Numbered from the stretch's first letter, positions 37,099-48,135 are shown. The stretch: DNA of 64,000 nt from Streptomyces viridiviolaceus (GCF_014650995.1 NZ_BMWA01000029.1:53886-117885); one strand, 5' to 3'. Made by a program: numbers and translations. The notes: a model not told the origin generated them from the letters alone.

Positions 37099-37311
37099 TC
37101 ACTTGTTCAGGTGCGCCCAGAACTCGTCGAACGACAGCACCTTGTCGCCGTTGAGGTCACGGCTGGCGATGATCGCCTCGGCGACCGTCTCCGTGACGTT
37201 CCAGTCGCCCCCCTGCGCCAGGGCGGCCTTGAACTCGGCAGCGGTGATCTGACCGTCACCGTCCGTGTCGATCCGCTCGAACTGCTTGCGTGCTTCCTCG
37301 ATGTCGGCCAC
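37099..37311 (-). CDS. cabB: Small EF-hand calcium-binding protein (CabB-like)
   Basis: A 70-residue protein consisting almost entirely of two EF hands. The first loop, DTDGDGQITAAE, is canonical. The second, DLNGDKVLSFDE, keeps the acidic ligands but has lysine where glycine is usual at position 6. The GTG at 37311 has GAGGGG eight bases upstream and gives exactly the 70 residues I recall for the calmodulin-like CabB of Streptomyces; another GTG 21 bp upstream is in frame. It probably buffers or senses calcium in the cytoplasm. It follows the MerR gene by 60 bp and may share its transcript. Confidence 0.85.
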   Translation of the reverse strand: MADIEEARKQFERIDTDGDGQITAAEFKAALAQGGDWNVTETVAEAIIASRDLNGDKVLSFDEFWAHLNK

Positions 37312-37371
37312 CGGTCCGCCCCTCTTCGTCACACTTTGCTACACGTTGCTGTCGTACTGACGCAGGTCAGA

Positions 37372-38283
37372 TTAACTGCCCGTGCGAGCGCGCAGTGCGG
37401 CGACCACCCACGCGAACTCCTCGCGGTGCGGCGGCGTGGGCGTGCCCTTGAGCACGCCGAGCAGTTCGCGGTAGCGGGCGAGCCGGTCGTTGGACGCCGA
37501 TTCCATGCGTTCCAGTACGGCCTCGCGGTCCGCGTCGCCGAGCAGGTCCCGGAGCACTTCGTCGGCCTCCCGGGACTCCGGTGCGATCCCCCGCTCCCGG
37601 GCCGCGGCGGCCAGCTGGATCAGGCGGCGGGCGAACCACAGGGATGCCCCGGCGGGCGTCTCGTACCCCCGGTCGGCCGCGTTGAACTCGGCGACCACCC
37701 GCATCTCGGCCCGGAACTCCGGGTCCTGGAGCATCTCGGCCAGCTCCACCCAGGCGTCCACCTGCTCCGGGGTCGGGTCGTCCGGCAGGTCGGCGGCGGT
37801 GTTGCGCATCCGCTCCAGGACGACCGGGTCGGCGGTGTCCAGCCCCTGGAACATCTCCTCCACGAACTCCTCGACGATCCGCTTCCGCTCGGCGGCGGAC
37901 AGCCGCGCCAGCTTGTTCATCAGGGTCATCTCCTCTGCGGTCGAGCCGCGTCGCGCCACGGTCGACAGCACCGCACGGGTCACCTTCAAGAAGCGGATCT
38001 GCGCGTCCAGCGCCGCCACATGCGCCGCCGCGACCTCTGCGACCGTCGTCTCGCCGGTCAGGATCCGGCGTACGTCGTCCAGGCCGAGGCCGAGTTCGCG
38101 CAGGGTGCGGATCAGTTCCAGGCGGGCCACGGAGGCGGCGTCGTAGAGCCGGTAGCCGCCCGCGGAGCGGGCCACCGGGGGCAGCGCGCCCTCGTCGGAC
38201 CAGTAGCGGATGGTGCGCACGGTCAGCCCGGTGGCCCGGGCCAGCTCGCCGATGGTGAGAAGTCCGGTGCCGTCGTCGATCAT
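37372..38283 (-). CDS. MerR family transcriptional regulator
   Basis: A 303-residue regulator with a MerR winged helix at the N-terminus (LLTIGELARATGLTVRTIRYW, then SAGGYRLYDAASVARLELI) and a long dimerisation helix. The C-terminal effector domain of about 200 residues has no cysteine cluster, so a metal ligand is unlikely. It diverges from the GNAT gene across 47 bp and lies upstream of the EF-hand gene. The ligand is unknown. Confidence 0.9.
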   Translation of the reverse strand: MIDDGTGLLTIGELARATGLTVRTIRYWSDEGALPPVARSAGGYRLYDAASVARLELIRTLRELGLGLDDVRRILTGETTVAEVAAAHVAALDAQIRFLKVTRAVLSTVARRGSTAEEMTLMNKLARLSAAERKRIVEEFVEEMFQGLDTADPVVLERMRNTAADLPDDPTPEQVDAWVELAEMLQDPEFRAEMRVVAEFNAADRGYETPAGASLWFARRLIQLAAAARERGIAPESREADEVLRDLLGDADREAVLERMESASNDRLARYRELLGVLKGTPTPPHREEFAWVVAALRARTGS

Positions 38284-38330
38284 GTCTGCGAGTCTGGGCC
38301 TTCCAGTGGGTGGAGACTCAAGGAGCGGTG

Positions 38331-38969
38331 GTGGCGGGGAGCCTGCGAAGCATTCTGGACGCGGCGGCGCGGGGCGTCTTCCCGCCGGCGGACGGCGGCA
38401 CGACCGTGGTGCCCCAGCACTGCCCCCGGGACGCGGGTGTCGTCGCCTTCACCGCGCACTCGGTCGTGTTCACGGACGAGGATCCGGGGTGGGTGCGCGA
38501 GACGCTGCGGACGCTGGACTGCGACGGGCTCGCCGCGACGATGCACACGCGTTTCCTGACCGCGCTGATGGAGCGGACCGGGCGGAGGACGGACACGATC
38601 GACGTGCTGCTCGTCGGGACCCCGCTCGCCGGCCGGCCGGCGCTCGCGCTGACGGGGGTCACCGACCCCGGGCACCCCCGGGTGCTCTCCGCCCGCAGGC
38701 GGCGCGACGACGTGCGGGTGTGGGCGGCGGACGGCGGCGTACTGGTGCTGGGGCGCGGGGTCGCCGGACGGCTGGAGGTCGCGGTGGAGGTGGCGGAGCC
38801 GGTACGGCACCGGGGGCTGGGGCGGCGGCTGGTGACGGCGGCACGGCAGCTGTCCGGGGGCGAGCCGGTGTGGGCCCAGGTGTCGGCGGGGAACGCCCGC
38901 AGTCTGCGGGCGTTCCAGGCGGCGGGTTATGCGCCGGTGGGGTCGGAGGCGCTGTTCCTGACCCCTTGA
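38331..38969 (+). CDS. GNAT family N-acetyltransferase
   Basis: A 212-residue protein. The acetyl-CoA-binding loop RHRGLGRRL and the terminal NARSLRAFQAAGYAPVG segment are typical of GNAT enzymes. The N-terminal 120 residues resemble no known catalytic domain. AAGGAG at 38320-38325 supports a GTG at 38331; an upstream GTG at 38310 would lengthen it by seven residues. The acceptor substrate is unknown. Confidence 0.82.
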   Translation: MAGSLRSILDAAARGVFPPADGGTTVVPQHCPRDAGVVAFTAHSVVFTDEDPGWVRETLRTLDCDGLAATMHTRFLTALMERTGRRTDTIDVLLVGTPLAGRPALALTGVTDPGHPRVLSARRRRDDVRVWAADGGVLVLGRGVAGRLEVAVEVAEPVRHRGLGRRLVTAARQLSGGEPVWAQVSAGNARSLRAFQAAGYAPVGSEALFLTP

Positions 38970-38979
38970 GCGGTGGCGG

Positions 38980-39591
38980 TCAGTGCCAGGGCCGGTAGTG
39001 CGGGTTGCTCTCGCACTCGCTCATGATCTCGGTCTTGGTCTGCTTGTCGACCGGGCAGACGCCGATGACGTACTGCCGCTGGATGCCGCCGGGGAAGGCC
39101 ACCTCGAGCTGGTCGGCCCACTTGTGCGTGTCGCCGATGGTCTTGTTGACGTCGATGCCGCCGGGGGCGTCGATGTAGTAGTTGTAGCCGGACTTGTACC
39201 AGGTCTTGTACAGGTCGTGGTCGTAGCTCGTCGACACGTACGGCGAGGGCTGGTTGACCAGGACGTACTTCTCGATGTCGTACTGGCCGTTCTCCACGTC
39301 CTTGGGGTGGAAGCCCTGCTCGAAGACCACGGCGGGGCCCCGGCTGTCGCTGCGGTAGAGGGTGCCGCAGGTGGTGCGCCAGGCCGGCTCGGGCGTGATG
39401 CGGTCGACGTCGACCCGGCGGTCGGCGGCGGCCTTGATCTTGTCGTCGAACTGTGGGCAGGCGGGGGCGGCGGCCTTCGCGGGAACCGTCGTCGCCGTCG
39501 TCTCGGGGACGGCGGCGGCCGAGGTGGTGAAGACGGCGGACAGGGACAGAACGGCGGCGGCGGCCCGTCGCCGCAGACGAGTGGTGATCAT
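38980..39591 (-). CDS. Secreted pierisin-like guanine ADP-ribosyltransferase (ScARP-like)
   Basis: A 203-residue exported protein. Residues 1-27 form a signal peptide (basic MITTRLRRR, then a hydrophobic core). The mature part matches S. coelicolor ScARP, a pierisin-family enzyme that transfers ADP-ribose from NAD+ to guanine bases and guanosine derivatives. Key elements are the NAD-binding arginine segment LYRSDSRGP, the YVSTSYDHD strand, and the QxE motif in DQLEVAFPGG (Gln161 and Glu163). Four cysteines (CPQFDD, TTCGT, GVCPVD, SECES) could form two disulfides. The identification rests on recalled sequence; the natural target is unknown. It sits alone, 130 bp downstream of an RsbW-like gene. 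Confidence 0.88.
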   Translation of the reverse strand: MITTRLRRRAAAAVLSLSAVFTTSAAAVPETTATTVPAKAAAPACPQFDDKIKAAADRRVDVDRITPEPAWRTTCGTLYRSDSRGPAVVFEQGFHPKDVENGQYDIEKYVLVNQPSPYVSTSYDHDLYKTWYKSGYNYYIDAPGGIDVNKTIGDTHKWADQLEVAFPGGIQRQYVIGVCPVDKQTKTEIMSECESNPHYRPWH

Positions 39592-39721
39592 GCGGGGAGG
39601 ATCGCGGTGCCCCGGCGACGCGCCCGGGATCTTCACCCGTGGGCGGCGTGTCCGCCGAACGGGTGTGCCGTCGGCGGAAGGCACCCGCATGGCCGAGCGA
39701 GCCGCGGGGCCGTGCGGGGGC

Positions 39722-40225
39722 CTAGCGTTCCACCACTCGCATCTCGAACCAGGTCGTCTTGCCGCGGGGCAGCAGGTCGACACCCCACCGGTCGGAGAGC
39801 TTGTCGACGAGGAAGAGTCCGCGTCCGCTGATGTCCGTCTCCTGCACCGGCATCAGGCACGGCAGACCCCGGGAGGGGTCGCGGACCTCGACGCGGATCC
39901 AGCCGGGGCGGCGGATCATGCGGAGGCCGAAGCCGCGGGCGCCGGTGTGGCGTACGGCGTTGCCCACCAGCTCGGAGACGAGGAGGACGGTGTCCTCCGT
40001 GGCCTTCGGGCCGAGCTGCCACTGACGCAGGGCCACGACCTGGGCCAGTCGGCGCGCGGTGGCCGCTGACTCGGGAAGGGACGGCAGCAGTACCTCGCGC
40101 TCCGTCGGGTTGCCGCACAACTCCAGCGCCTGCAGTGCGCGTTCGTCCTCCACCGCCGGCGACCAGCGCGCCGCGGTTGCACGTCCGGCTCCCCGCGGCT
40201 GTCCCGTACCCTCCAGCCCCGCCAT
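39722..40225 (-). CDS. RsbW/SpoIIAB-like ATP-binding protein
   Basis: A 167-residue protein whose C-terminal 120 residues form a GHKL ATPase domain: N-box VLLVSELVGNAVRHTG, G1 region VEVRDPSRGLP and G2 region SGRGLFLVDKLSDRWGV. In Streptomyces such lone domains act as anti-sigma factors or serine kinases in partner-switching networks; no sigma factor or antagonist gene is adjacent. ATG 40225 is the first methionine close to the domain, with GGGGGC ahead of it; the frame opens further upstream. Confidence 0.87.
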   Translation of the reverse strand: MAGLEGTGQPRGAGRATAARWSPAVEDERALQALELCGNPTEREVLLPSLPESAATARRLAQVVALRQWQLGPKATEDTVLLVSELVGNAVRHTGARGFGLRMIRRPGWIRVEVRDPSRGLPCLMPVQETDISGRGLFLVDKLSDRWGVDLLPRGKTTWFEMRVVER

Positions 40226-40486
40226 GCCCCCATCATGGCCGCCCGTGACACGCTCCGTGGCCGTTCCGCGGTAATACACCCTTGACGGGTCGGCGCTCCA
40301 CGATGGACGGGCGTCATATGCCGCGGGCAGTTCGGACCCGGAAACAGTGCCGTTGACCTGCGAGGACGGCTCAGCAAACGGACATCCGCGGGCTCCCTCG
40401 ACCAGGCGCGCCCAAGCTTGCCTTGAGGCTGCCACAAACCGCCCCATCGAGGGATCGAGTCGGACACCGCGTCAACTGCAGGTGCT

Positions 40487-41254
40487 TCAGAGGAACTTCG
40501 CCTTTCCGGGGCCCTCCTCCACGAAGCTGCGCATCCCGCGCTCGCGGTCCTCGGTGGCGAACAGGCCGGCGAACCAGTTCCGTTCGACGGCGAGGCCGGT
40601 CTCGATGTCCGTCTCCAGGCCGGTGTCGATCGCCTCCTTCGCCGCGCGCAGCGCGATGGCGGGGCCCTTGGCGAGCCGGGCGGCCCAGGCGTGCGCCTGC
40701 TCGTACACCTCGGCGGCGGGCACCACCCGGTCCACCAGGCCGAGCGTCAGGGCCTCGTCGGCCTTGACCTGGCGGCCGGTGAAGATGAGGTCCTTGGCCT
40801 TGGAGGGGCCGACCAGCCGGGACAGCCGCTGGGTGCCGCCCGCACCCGGGATCAGGCCGAGCAGGATCTCCGGCTGGCCCAGCTTCGCGTTGTCCCCGGC
40901 GATGCGGTAGTCGGCGCAGAGCGCGAGTTCGCAGCCGCCGCCCAGCGCGTACCCCGTCACCGCCGCGACCACCGGCTTGGGGATGCGGGCCACCGCCGTG
41001 AAGGAGTCCTGCAGGGCCCGGGCGCGCGCGATCATCGCCGCGTGGTCCATCACCTGCATCTCCTTGATGTCCGCGCCCGCGGCGAACACCTTCTCGCCGC
41101 CGTGGATCACGACGGCGCGCACGTCCTCGCGGCGCGTGACCTCCTCGGCGAGTTCCTTCAGCCGGTCCTGCGTGGCGATGTCCAGCGCGTTCATGGGCGG
41201 GCGGTCCAGGCGCAGCGTGCCGACGCCGTCCGCGACTTCCAGATGTACGGTCAT
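40487..41254 (-). CDS. Enoyl-CoA hydratase
   Basis: A 255-residue crotonase-family enzyme of beta-oxidation. Oxyanion-hole strands FAAGADIKEM and GGGCELALCADYRIA, and the catalytic glutamate segment QPEILLGLIPGAGGTQRL, are intact, which supports hydratase rather than isomerase activity. It stands alone on the leftward strand. The 261 bp between it and the RsbW-like gene shows no gene. Confidence 0.93.
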   Translation of the reverse strand: MTVHLEVADGVGTLRLDRPPMNALDIATQDRLKELAEEVTRREDVRAVVIHGGEKVFAAGADIKEMQVMDHAAMIARARALQDSFTAVARIPKPVVAAVTGYALGGGCELALCADYRIAGDNAKLGQPEILLGLIPGAGGTQRLSRLVGPSKAKDLIFTGRQVKADEALTLGLVDRVVPAAEVYEQAHAWAARLAKGPAIALRAAKEAIDTGLETDIETGLAVERNWFAGLFATEDRERGMRSFVEEGPGKAKFL

Positions 41255-41282
41255 GGCAGCAGGTTAACGCCGGCTAACGGCG

Positions 41283-41318
41283 ACGGCCCCGGTGCCGTAC
41301 CTCACACACCGGGGCCGT
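41283..41318 (-). terminator. Terminator downstream of the first L,D-transpeptidase
   Basis: ACGGCCCCGGTG (41283-41294) pairs perfectly with CACCGGGGCCGT (41307-41318). It lies 14 bases past the transpeptidase stop and upstream of the enoyl-CoA hydratase start. Confidence 0.87.
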
Positions 41319-41332
41319 ACGCGTGCGAAGGC

Positions 41333-42571
41333 TCAGGCCTTCCACTTCTCCCAGGACATGTTCCAGCCGTTGAGGCCGTTGTCCGGGGCGATGGTGGCGT
41401 CGTTGGAGTTCTTGACCTCGACCACGTCGCCGATGAGCGAGTTGTCGAAGAACCAGGCGCCCGGAGCCTTCTCGTCCCAGCCGCCCCGCACGTCGCGCAG
41501 TCCGACGCAGCCGTGGCTGGCGTTGTAGTTGCCGAAGGCGCCGCCGCCCCAGTAGTTGCCGTGGATGAAGGTGCCGGAGGTGGACAGGCGCATGGCGTGC
41601 GGGACGTCCTTGATGTCGTACTCGCCGCCGTAGCCGACCGTCTCGCCGTTCATGCGGGTCACCGGGAGCTTCTCGCTGATGACCATCTTGCCGTTCCAGG
41701 TCTCGTAGCCGGGGGCGCCCGTGGTGACGGGGATCGTCTTGACGACCTTGCCCTCGCGCATGACCTTCATCGTGAGCTTCTTGGCGTCGACGACGGAGAC
41801 CTGGTTGCGGCCGATGGTGAAGGAGACGGTCTTGGCCTGCTCGCCGTAGACGCCGTCGCGGCCCTCGACGCCGTCGAGGTTGAGGTCGACGGTGACCTTG
41901 GTGCCGGCCTTCCAGTACTTCTCGGGACGGAAGTCGAGGCGGTCGTTGCCGAACCAGTGGCCCGCGACCTCGACGGGCGGCTCGGTCTTGATCCGGATGG
42001 CGTTCTCGACGTCCTCGGGGTTGGTGATGCCCCGGGTGAAGCGGATCGAGAACGGCATGCCGACGCCGACCTTCGAGCCGTCCTCGGGCGTGAACGTGCC
42101 GACGAAGGTGTTCTTCGGCGTCAGGGTGGTGAAGCGGGAGTCCTCCGCCGCCGTACGTCCCTCGGAGTCCTTGGCGACCGCGTGCACGGAGTACGTGGTG
42201 GAGGCGGCCAGATGGGTGGACGGCGTCCAGGTGGCGCCGTCCCCGGATATCTTGCCGTCGATCCGCTCGCCCTCGGCGTCCTTGACGACGACCTCGGTGA
42301 GCTTGCCCTTCGCGGCGCCGATCTTGAGGGCGCCGCTGGTGTCGACGGACTTGGCGCCGTCCTCGGGGGCGATGGTGACGACGGCCTCGGACTGCTTGCT
42401 CTGCGCGGCGGTGGAGTCCTTGCCCTTGCCGTCACCGGACCCGGTGTCCGAGCCTCCCCCGCCGCACGCGGTCACGGCCAGCAGCAGCACCCCGAGCACC
42501 AGCGCCGGTCCCTTGCCGCCCCGCCCCCGGATGCCGGCCGACGACGTCCCCGATATCGGACGCACGTTCAA
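41333..42571 (-). CDS. Lipoprotein L,D-transpeptidase, copy 1
   Basis: A 412-residue envelope enzyme that forms 3-3 cross-links in peptidoglycan. A lipobox (LLLAVTAC) is followed by a Gly/Ser/Asp linker. Two Ig-like domains precede a YkuD catalytic domain with FIHGNYWGGGAFGNYNASHG and the nucleophile Cys355 in SHGCVGLRD. A C-terminal tail, NGWNMSWEKWKA, matches the LdtMt2 type. The start is inferred as TTG at 42571 with GGGGAG upstream; GTG at 42565 is an alternative. The next upstream gene is a paralogue. Confidence 0.92.
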   Translation of the reverse strand: MNVRPISGTSSAGIRGRGGKGPALVLGVLLLAVTACGGGGSDTGSGDGKGKDSTAAQSKQSEAVVTIAPEDGAKSVDTSGALKIGAAKGKLTEVVVKDAEGERIDGKISGDGATWTPSTHLAASTTYSVHAVAKDSEGRTAAEDSRFTTLTPKNTFVGTFTPEDGSKVGVGMPFSIRFTRGITNPEDVENAIRIKTEPPVEVAGHWFGNDRLDFRPEKYWKAGTKVTVDLNLDGVEGRDGVYGEQAKTVSFTIGRNQVSVVDAKKLTMKVMREGKVVKTIPVTTGAPGYETWNGKMVISEKLPVTRMNGETVGYGGEYDIKDVPHAMRLSTSGTFIHGNYWGGGAFGNYNASHGCVGLRDVRGGWDEKAPGAWFFDNSLIGDVVEVKNSNDATIAPDNGLNGWNMSWEKWKA

Positions 42572-42755
42572 CTTGTCTCCCCTCGCCGGGCCTGGTCGGG
42601 CCCGCGCCCCAGCGCGCCCGCGCGCGCACCGGCGCATAGTAACCGCAGGCCAGGGGCGTCGACGTCGGGGAATTGTCACTGTTCCGTACCGAGTTGGCGT
42701 TCCACGCCCGGTACGGACAGCGTCGGACAGACGACCGAACCCGTTCTCCGACGGG

Positions 42756-43997
42756 CTACTTCAGCGCGCTTCCGGCCTTCCACTCCTTCCAGGACAGGTT
42801 CCATCCGCTGAGTCCGTTGTGCGGGGCGACCTGCTCGTCGTCGCTGTTGACCACCTCCACGACGTCCCCGACGAGGCTGCGGTCGAAGAACCAGCGCGCC
42901 GGGGTGTCGGTTCCGCCGCCCTTGTCGTCGCGCAGGCCGATGCAGCCGTGGCTGGTGTTGTACCGGCCGAAGGTGCCGGCCGACGCCCAGTAGTTGCCGT
43001 GCAGGAAGGTGCCGGAGTCGCTCAGGCGCATGGCGTGCGGGACGTCCGGGATGTCGTACTCGCTCTTGCCGTCGGACTTCCGGAACCCGACCGTGGCGCC
43101 GTTCATACGGGTGACGTCGAGCATCTGCGAGATCACCATCTTGCCGTTGTAGGTCGGGGTCTTCCGGGCCCCGGCGGTGATCGGCACGGTGGCCAGCAGC
43201 TTGCCGTCGCGCCGCACCTCCATGGTGTGCCGGGCCGCGTCGACGAGGGAGACCTGGCTGCGGCCCACGGTGAAGGAGTACGTCTTGTGCTGCAGCCCGT
43301 ACACCCCCGGCGCCGCCTCCACGTCCCTGAGGCGCAGGGAGACGGTGACCTCGGTGCCGGGCTTCCAGTAGTGCTCGGGGCGGAAGTCGACGCGGTCCCG
43401 GCCGAACCAGTGGGGACGGACCTCGACGGCGGGCTCGGCGGCCACGGAGACGGCGCGTTCGACGGCGGCCCGGTCGGTGATCTCCCGGTTGAACTCCATC
43501 GAGACGATCATGCCGGTGCCGACGACGGAGCGGTCCTCGGGAACCACGTACCCGATGAAGCGCTCCGCGGGCACCCGGGTGGTGAACGTGGCGTGCCGGG
43601 CGGAGCGGCGTCCGTGCGCGTCCAGGGCGACGGCGTCGACCGTGTACTTCGCGGCGAGCGCGAGCCGGCCCTCGCCGGGCTCCCAGCGCAGCCCGTCGGA
43701 GGAGATCCGCCCGGGCACCGGGGTCTCCTCCGCGTCCTGCGCCCTGACCACCCGCACCGACTCCAGCCGGCCCTCCAGCACCCGCACCGACAGCTTCTTC
43801 CCCGGCTGCACGTCCGCACTGCCGTCGTCCGGGGAGATCCGGATGACGTCCCGCGGAGCGGGTGGCGCGCCGGGCGCCCCGTCGGTGCCGGTGCCGTCGG
43901 AAGTACAGCCGGCCGCTGCGGCCAGCAGCCCTGCCCATGTCAGTACGGCGGCCAGTGCGGCCCCCGCGCGCCGTGCGCGCCCACGTACATGCCTCAT
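42756..43997 (-). CDS. Lipoprotein L,D-transpeptidase, copy 2
   Basis: A 413-residue paralogue of the neighbouring enzyme, sharing the domain order lipobox (AAAAGC), two Ig-like domains, YkuD domain and a Trp-rich tail (SGWNLSWKEWKAG). The active-site segment is FLHGNYWASAGTFGRYNTSHG with Cys352 in SHGCIGLRD. The N-terminal and Ig-like regions have diverged widely from copy 1 while the catalytic domain stays close. Each gene has its own spacer (184 bp between them). The ATG at 43997 was chosen; GTG two codons upstream is possible. Confidence 0.92.
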   Translation of the reverse strand: MRHVRGRARRAGAALAAVLTWAGLLAAAAGCTSDGTGTDGAPGAPPAPRDVIRISPDDGSADVQPGKKLSVRVLEGRLESVRVVRAQDAEETPVPGRISSDGLRWEPGEGRLALAAKYTVDAVALDAHGRRSARHATFTTRVPAERFIGYVVPEDRSVVGTGMIVSMEFNREITDRAAVERAVSVAAEPAVEVRPHWFGRDRVDFRPEHYWKPGTEVTVSLRLRDVEAAPGVYGLQHKTYSFTVGRSQVSLVDAARHTMEVRRDGKLLATVPITAGARKTPTYNGKMVISQMLDVTRMNGATVGFRKSDGKSEYDIPDVPHAMRLSDSGTFLHGNYWASAGTFGRYNTSHGCIGLRDDKGGGTDTPARWFFDRSLVGDVVEVVNSDDEQVAPHNGLSGWNLSWKEWKAGSALK

Positions 43998-44150
43998 ATC
44001 CACCCGTAACGACCGGCCCGCTCCGGGGAAACGTGAGTGCGAGCCACGCTCTGGGCAGAACAGGGGGGAGGACGACGCGACGGGGAGCAGCGGCCGGGAC
44101 GCCGTGCGCTCTTTTCCCAGGTCGTCCCACGAGCCGCGGGAGGCTGACAG

Positions 44151-46415
<2,265 letters not shown>

Positions 46416-46491
46416 CCGCTCGTTGCGGCTCTGTGAACTCGGCGGCGATCTTCTTGACCCCGCTCCGGACCTGCTGACAACGTCGCTGGTC

Positions 46492-46587
46492 ATGAGGCTT
46501 ACCGCTGAGCACCGGTGTGTGTGCGTCGCGCTCGTGGAGCGACGCCACGTCGATCTGTGCCGTCAGTCCAGCGCCGTCTGCCGCTGA
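46492..46587 (+). CDS. Short Cys-containing leader peptide upstream of the sulfatase
   Basis: A 31-codon frame begins ATG 46492 and ends TGA 46587, 119 bp before the sulfatase start. The peptide starts MRLTAEHRCVCVAL and ends ERRHVDLCRQSSAVCR. The RRHVDLxRxxSAxCR ending is the pattern I recall for actinobacterial putative leader peptides found before sulfur-assimilation genes; it has four cysteine codons in 31. Ribosome stalling on these codons when cysteine is scarce would link sulfatase expression to sulfur status. The ribosome-binding site is weak, and an internal GTG at 46519 could be the real start. Confidence 0.72.
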   Translation: MRLTAEHRCVCVALVERRHVDLCRQSSAVCR

Positions 46588-46706
46588 CCCGGCAGCGCTT
46601 CTCCGCCTCCCCCTCCGGCTCCGCTGCCGTACGTGCGCGACCGGTGCCGTTCCCCTCCTCCTGAGCCGCGCCCCCCGCCCCGGGAGCGCCCGAGCAAGGA
46701 TCCCGC

Positions 46707-48122
46707 ATGCCCGACATATCAGGTATCTCCCGTCGCACCTTCGGTGGTCTGGTCGGTGGCGGCGCGGTCACCGCCGCCGTCGCCGGCACGGCCACCGCGG
46801 CCCCCGGCGACCAGGAGACGGCCGAGCGTCCCTTCCGGGCCCGCACCGGCGCCCGGCCCGGCAGACGCCCCAACATCCTGTTCGTCCTCGGTGACGACCT
46901 CGGCTGGGCCGACCTGTCCTCCTACGGATCCCCGCACATCAGGACGCCCAACCTGGACCGGCTCGCCGCGCAGGGAGTGCGGTTCACCAACGCCTACGCG
47001 GGCTCGGCGACCTGCTCCCCGACCCGGTTCAGCCTCTACACGGGCCGCTACCCGGGCCGTACGAAGGGCGGGCTGGCCGAGCCCATCGGCAACCGCACCC
47101 AGGGCCTCGACCCGAACCACCCCACCCTGGCCTCCCTGCTGAAGAAGGCGGGCTACGCAACCGCCCTGATCGGCAAGTGGCACTGCGGCTGGCTGCCCGA
47201 CTACAGCCCCACCAAGTCCGGCTGGGACGAGTTCTTCGGCAACTTCGGCGGCGCCCTGGAGTACTTCTCCAAGCTCGGCCAGCTCGGCGACTACGACCTG
47301 TACGAGGGCGACGCCACCTACAAGGACCTGCGCTACTACACCACGGTCCTCACCGAGCGCGCCGTCGACTACGTCTCCCGCGACCACGACAGGCCCTGGC
47401 TGCTCAACCTCAACTTCACCACCCCGCACTGGCCCTGGCTCACCGAGGACGACGAGGAGACGGGCGCCGAGATCGCCGCGAGGATCCGCGCCGGGAACGT
47501 GCTGGGCGGACTGCTGCACAACGACGGCGGCTCGGTGGAGAAGTACAAGGAGATGGTGGAGAGCCTGGACGCCTCGATCGGCAAGGTGCTCGCCGCGCTG
47601 CGCCGCTCCGGCCAGGAGCAGAACACGGTCGTCGTCTTCGCCAGCGACAACGGCGGCGAGCGGTTCTCGTACCAGTGGCCGCTCAGCGGCGCCAAGTCCG
47701 GACTGCTGGAGGGCGGCATCCGGGTGCCGACGATCCTGCGCTGGCCGGCCCGCGTCGACGGGCGCCAGGTCAGCCACGAACCCGTCTACTCGCCGGACTG
47801 GACGGCGACCCTGCTGGAGCTGGGCGGGGCCCGGCCGGATCCTGCGTACCCGCTGGACGGGCACAGCCTCGCGGGCTACCTGCTGCGCGGCGAGGACGTG
47901 CCCGAGCGCGACCTGTTCTGGCGGGTTCGGGGCAACCGGGCGCTCAGGCGCGGCGACTGGAAGTACTTCCGGGGCGCGGACGGCAGGGACCACCTGTTCG
48001 ATCTCGCCGCCGACGCCCGTGAGCAGGCCGACCTCGCCGCCGACCGGCCGGAGCTGCTCGCCGAGCTGAGGGCGGCGTGGGAGAAGGTCGACAGCACCCT
48101 GCTGCCCTACCCGGCGGCCTGA
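46707..48122 (+). CDS. Tat-exported sulfatase
   Basis: A 471-residue type I sulfatase that would release sulfate from an organic sulfate ester outside the cell. A twin-arginine signal (SRRTFGGLVGGG) opens the protein. The formylglycine motif is CSPTR (Cys103). Metal and catalytic segments are NILFVLGDDLGW, GKWHCGW and VVVFASDNGGERF. AAGGA lies six bases before the ATG. The preceding leader peptide suggests cysteine- or sulfur-responsive control. The natural substrate is unknown. Confidence 0.92.
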   Translation: MPDISGISRRTFGGLVGGGAVTAAVAGTATAAPGDQETAERPFRARTGARPGRRPNILFVLGDDLGWADLSSYGSPHIRTPNLDRLAAQGVRFTNAYAGSATCSPTRFSLYTGRYPGRTKGGLAEPIGNRTQGLDPNHPTLASLLKKAGYATALIGKWHCGWLPDYSPTKSGWDEFFGNFGGALEYFSKLGQLGDYDLYEGDATYKDLRYYTTVLTERAVDYVSRDHDRPWLLNLNFTTPHWPWLTEDDEETGAEIAARIRAGNVLGGLLHNDGGSVEKYKEMVESLDASIGKVLAALRRSGQEQNTVVVFASDNGGERFSYQWPLSGAKSGLLEGGIRVPTILRWPARVDGRQVSHEPVYSPDWTATLLELGGARPDPAYPLDGHSLAGYLLRGEDVPERDLFWRVRGNRALRRGDWKYFRGADGRDHLFDLAADAREQADLAADRPELLAELRAAWEKVDSTLLPYPAA

Positions 48123-48135
48123 TCCCGGCCGGGTC

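Noticed and set aside
40226..40486. A gene in the spacer between the RsbW-like and enoyl-CoA hydratase genes
   Set aside because: Short frames exist on both strands but have no ribosome-binding site, family match or consistent codon bias.
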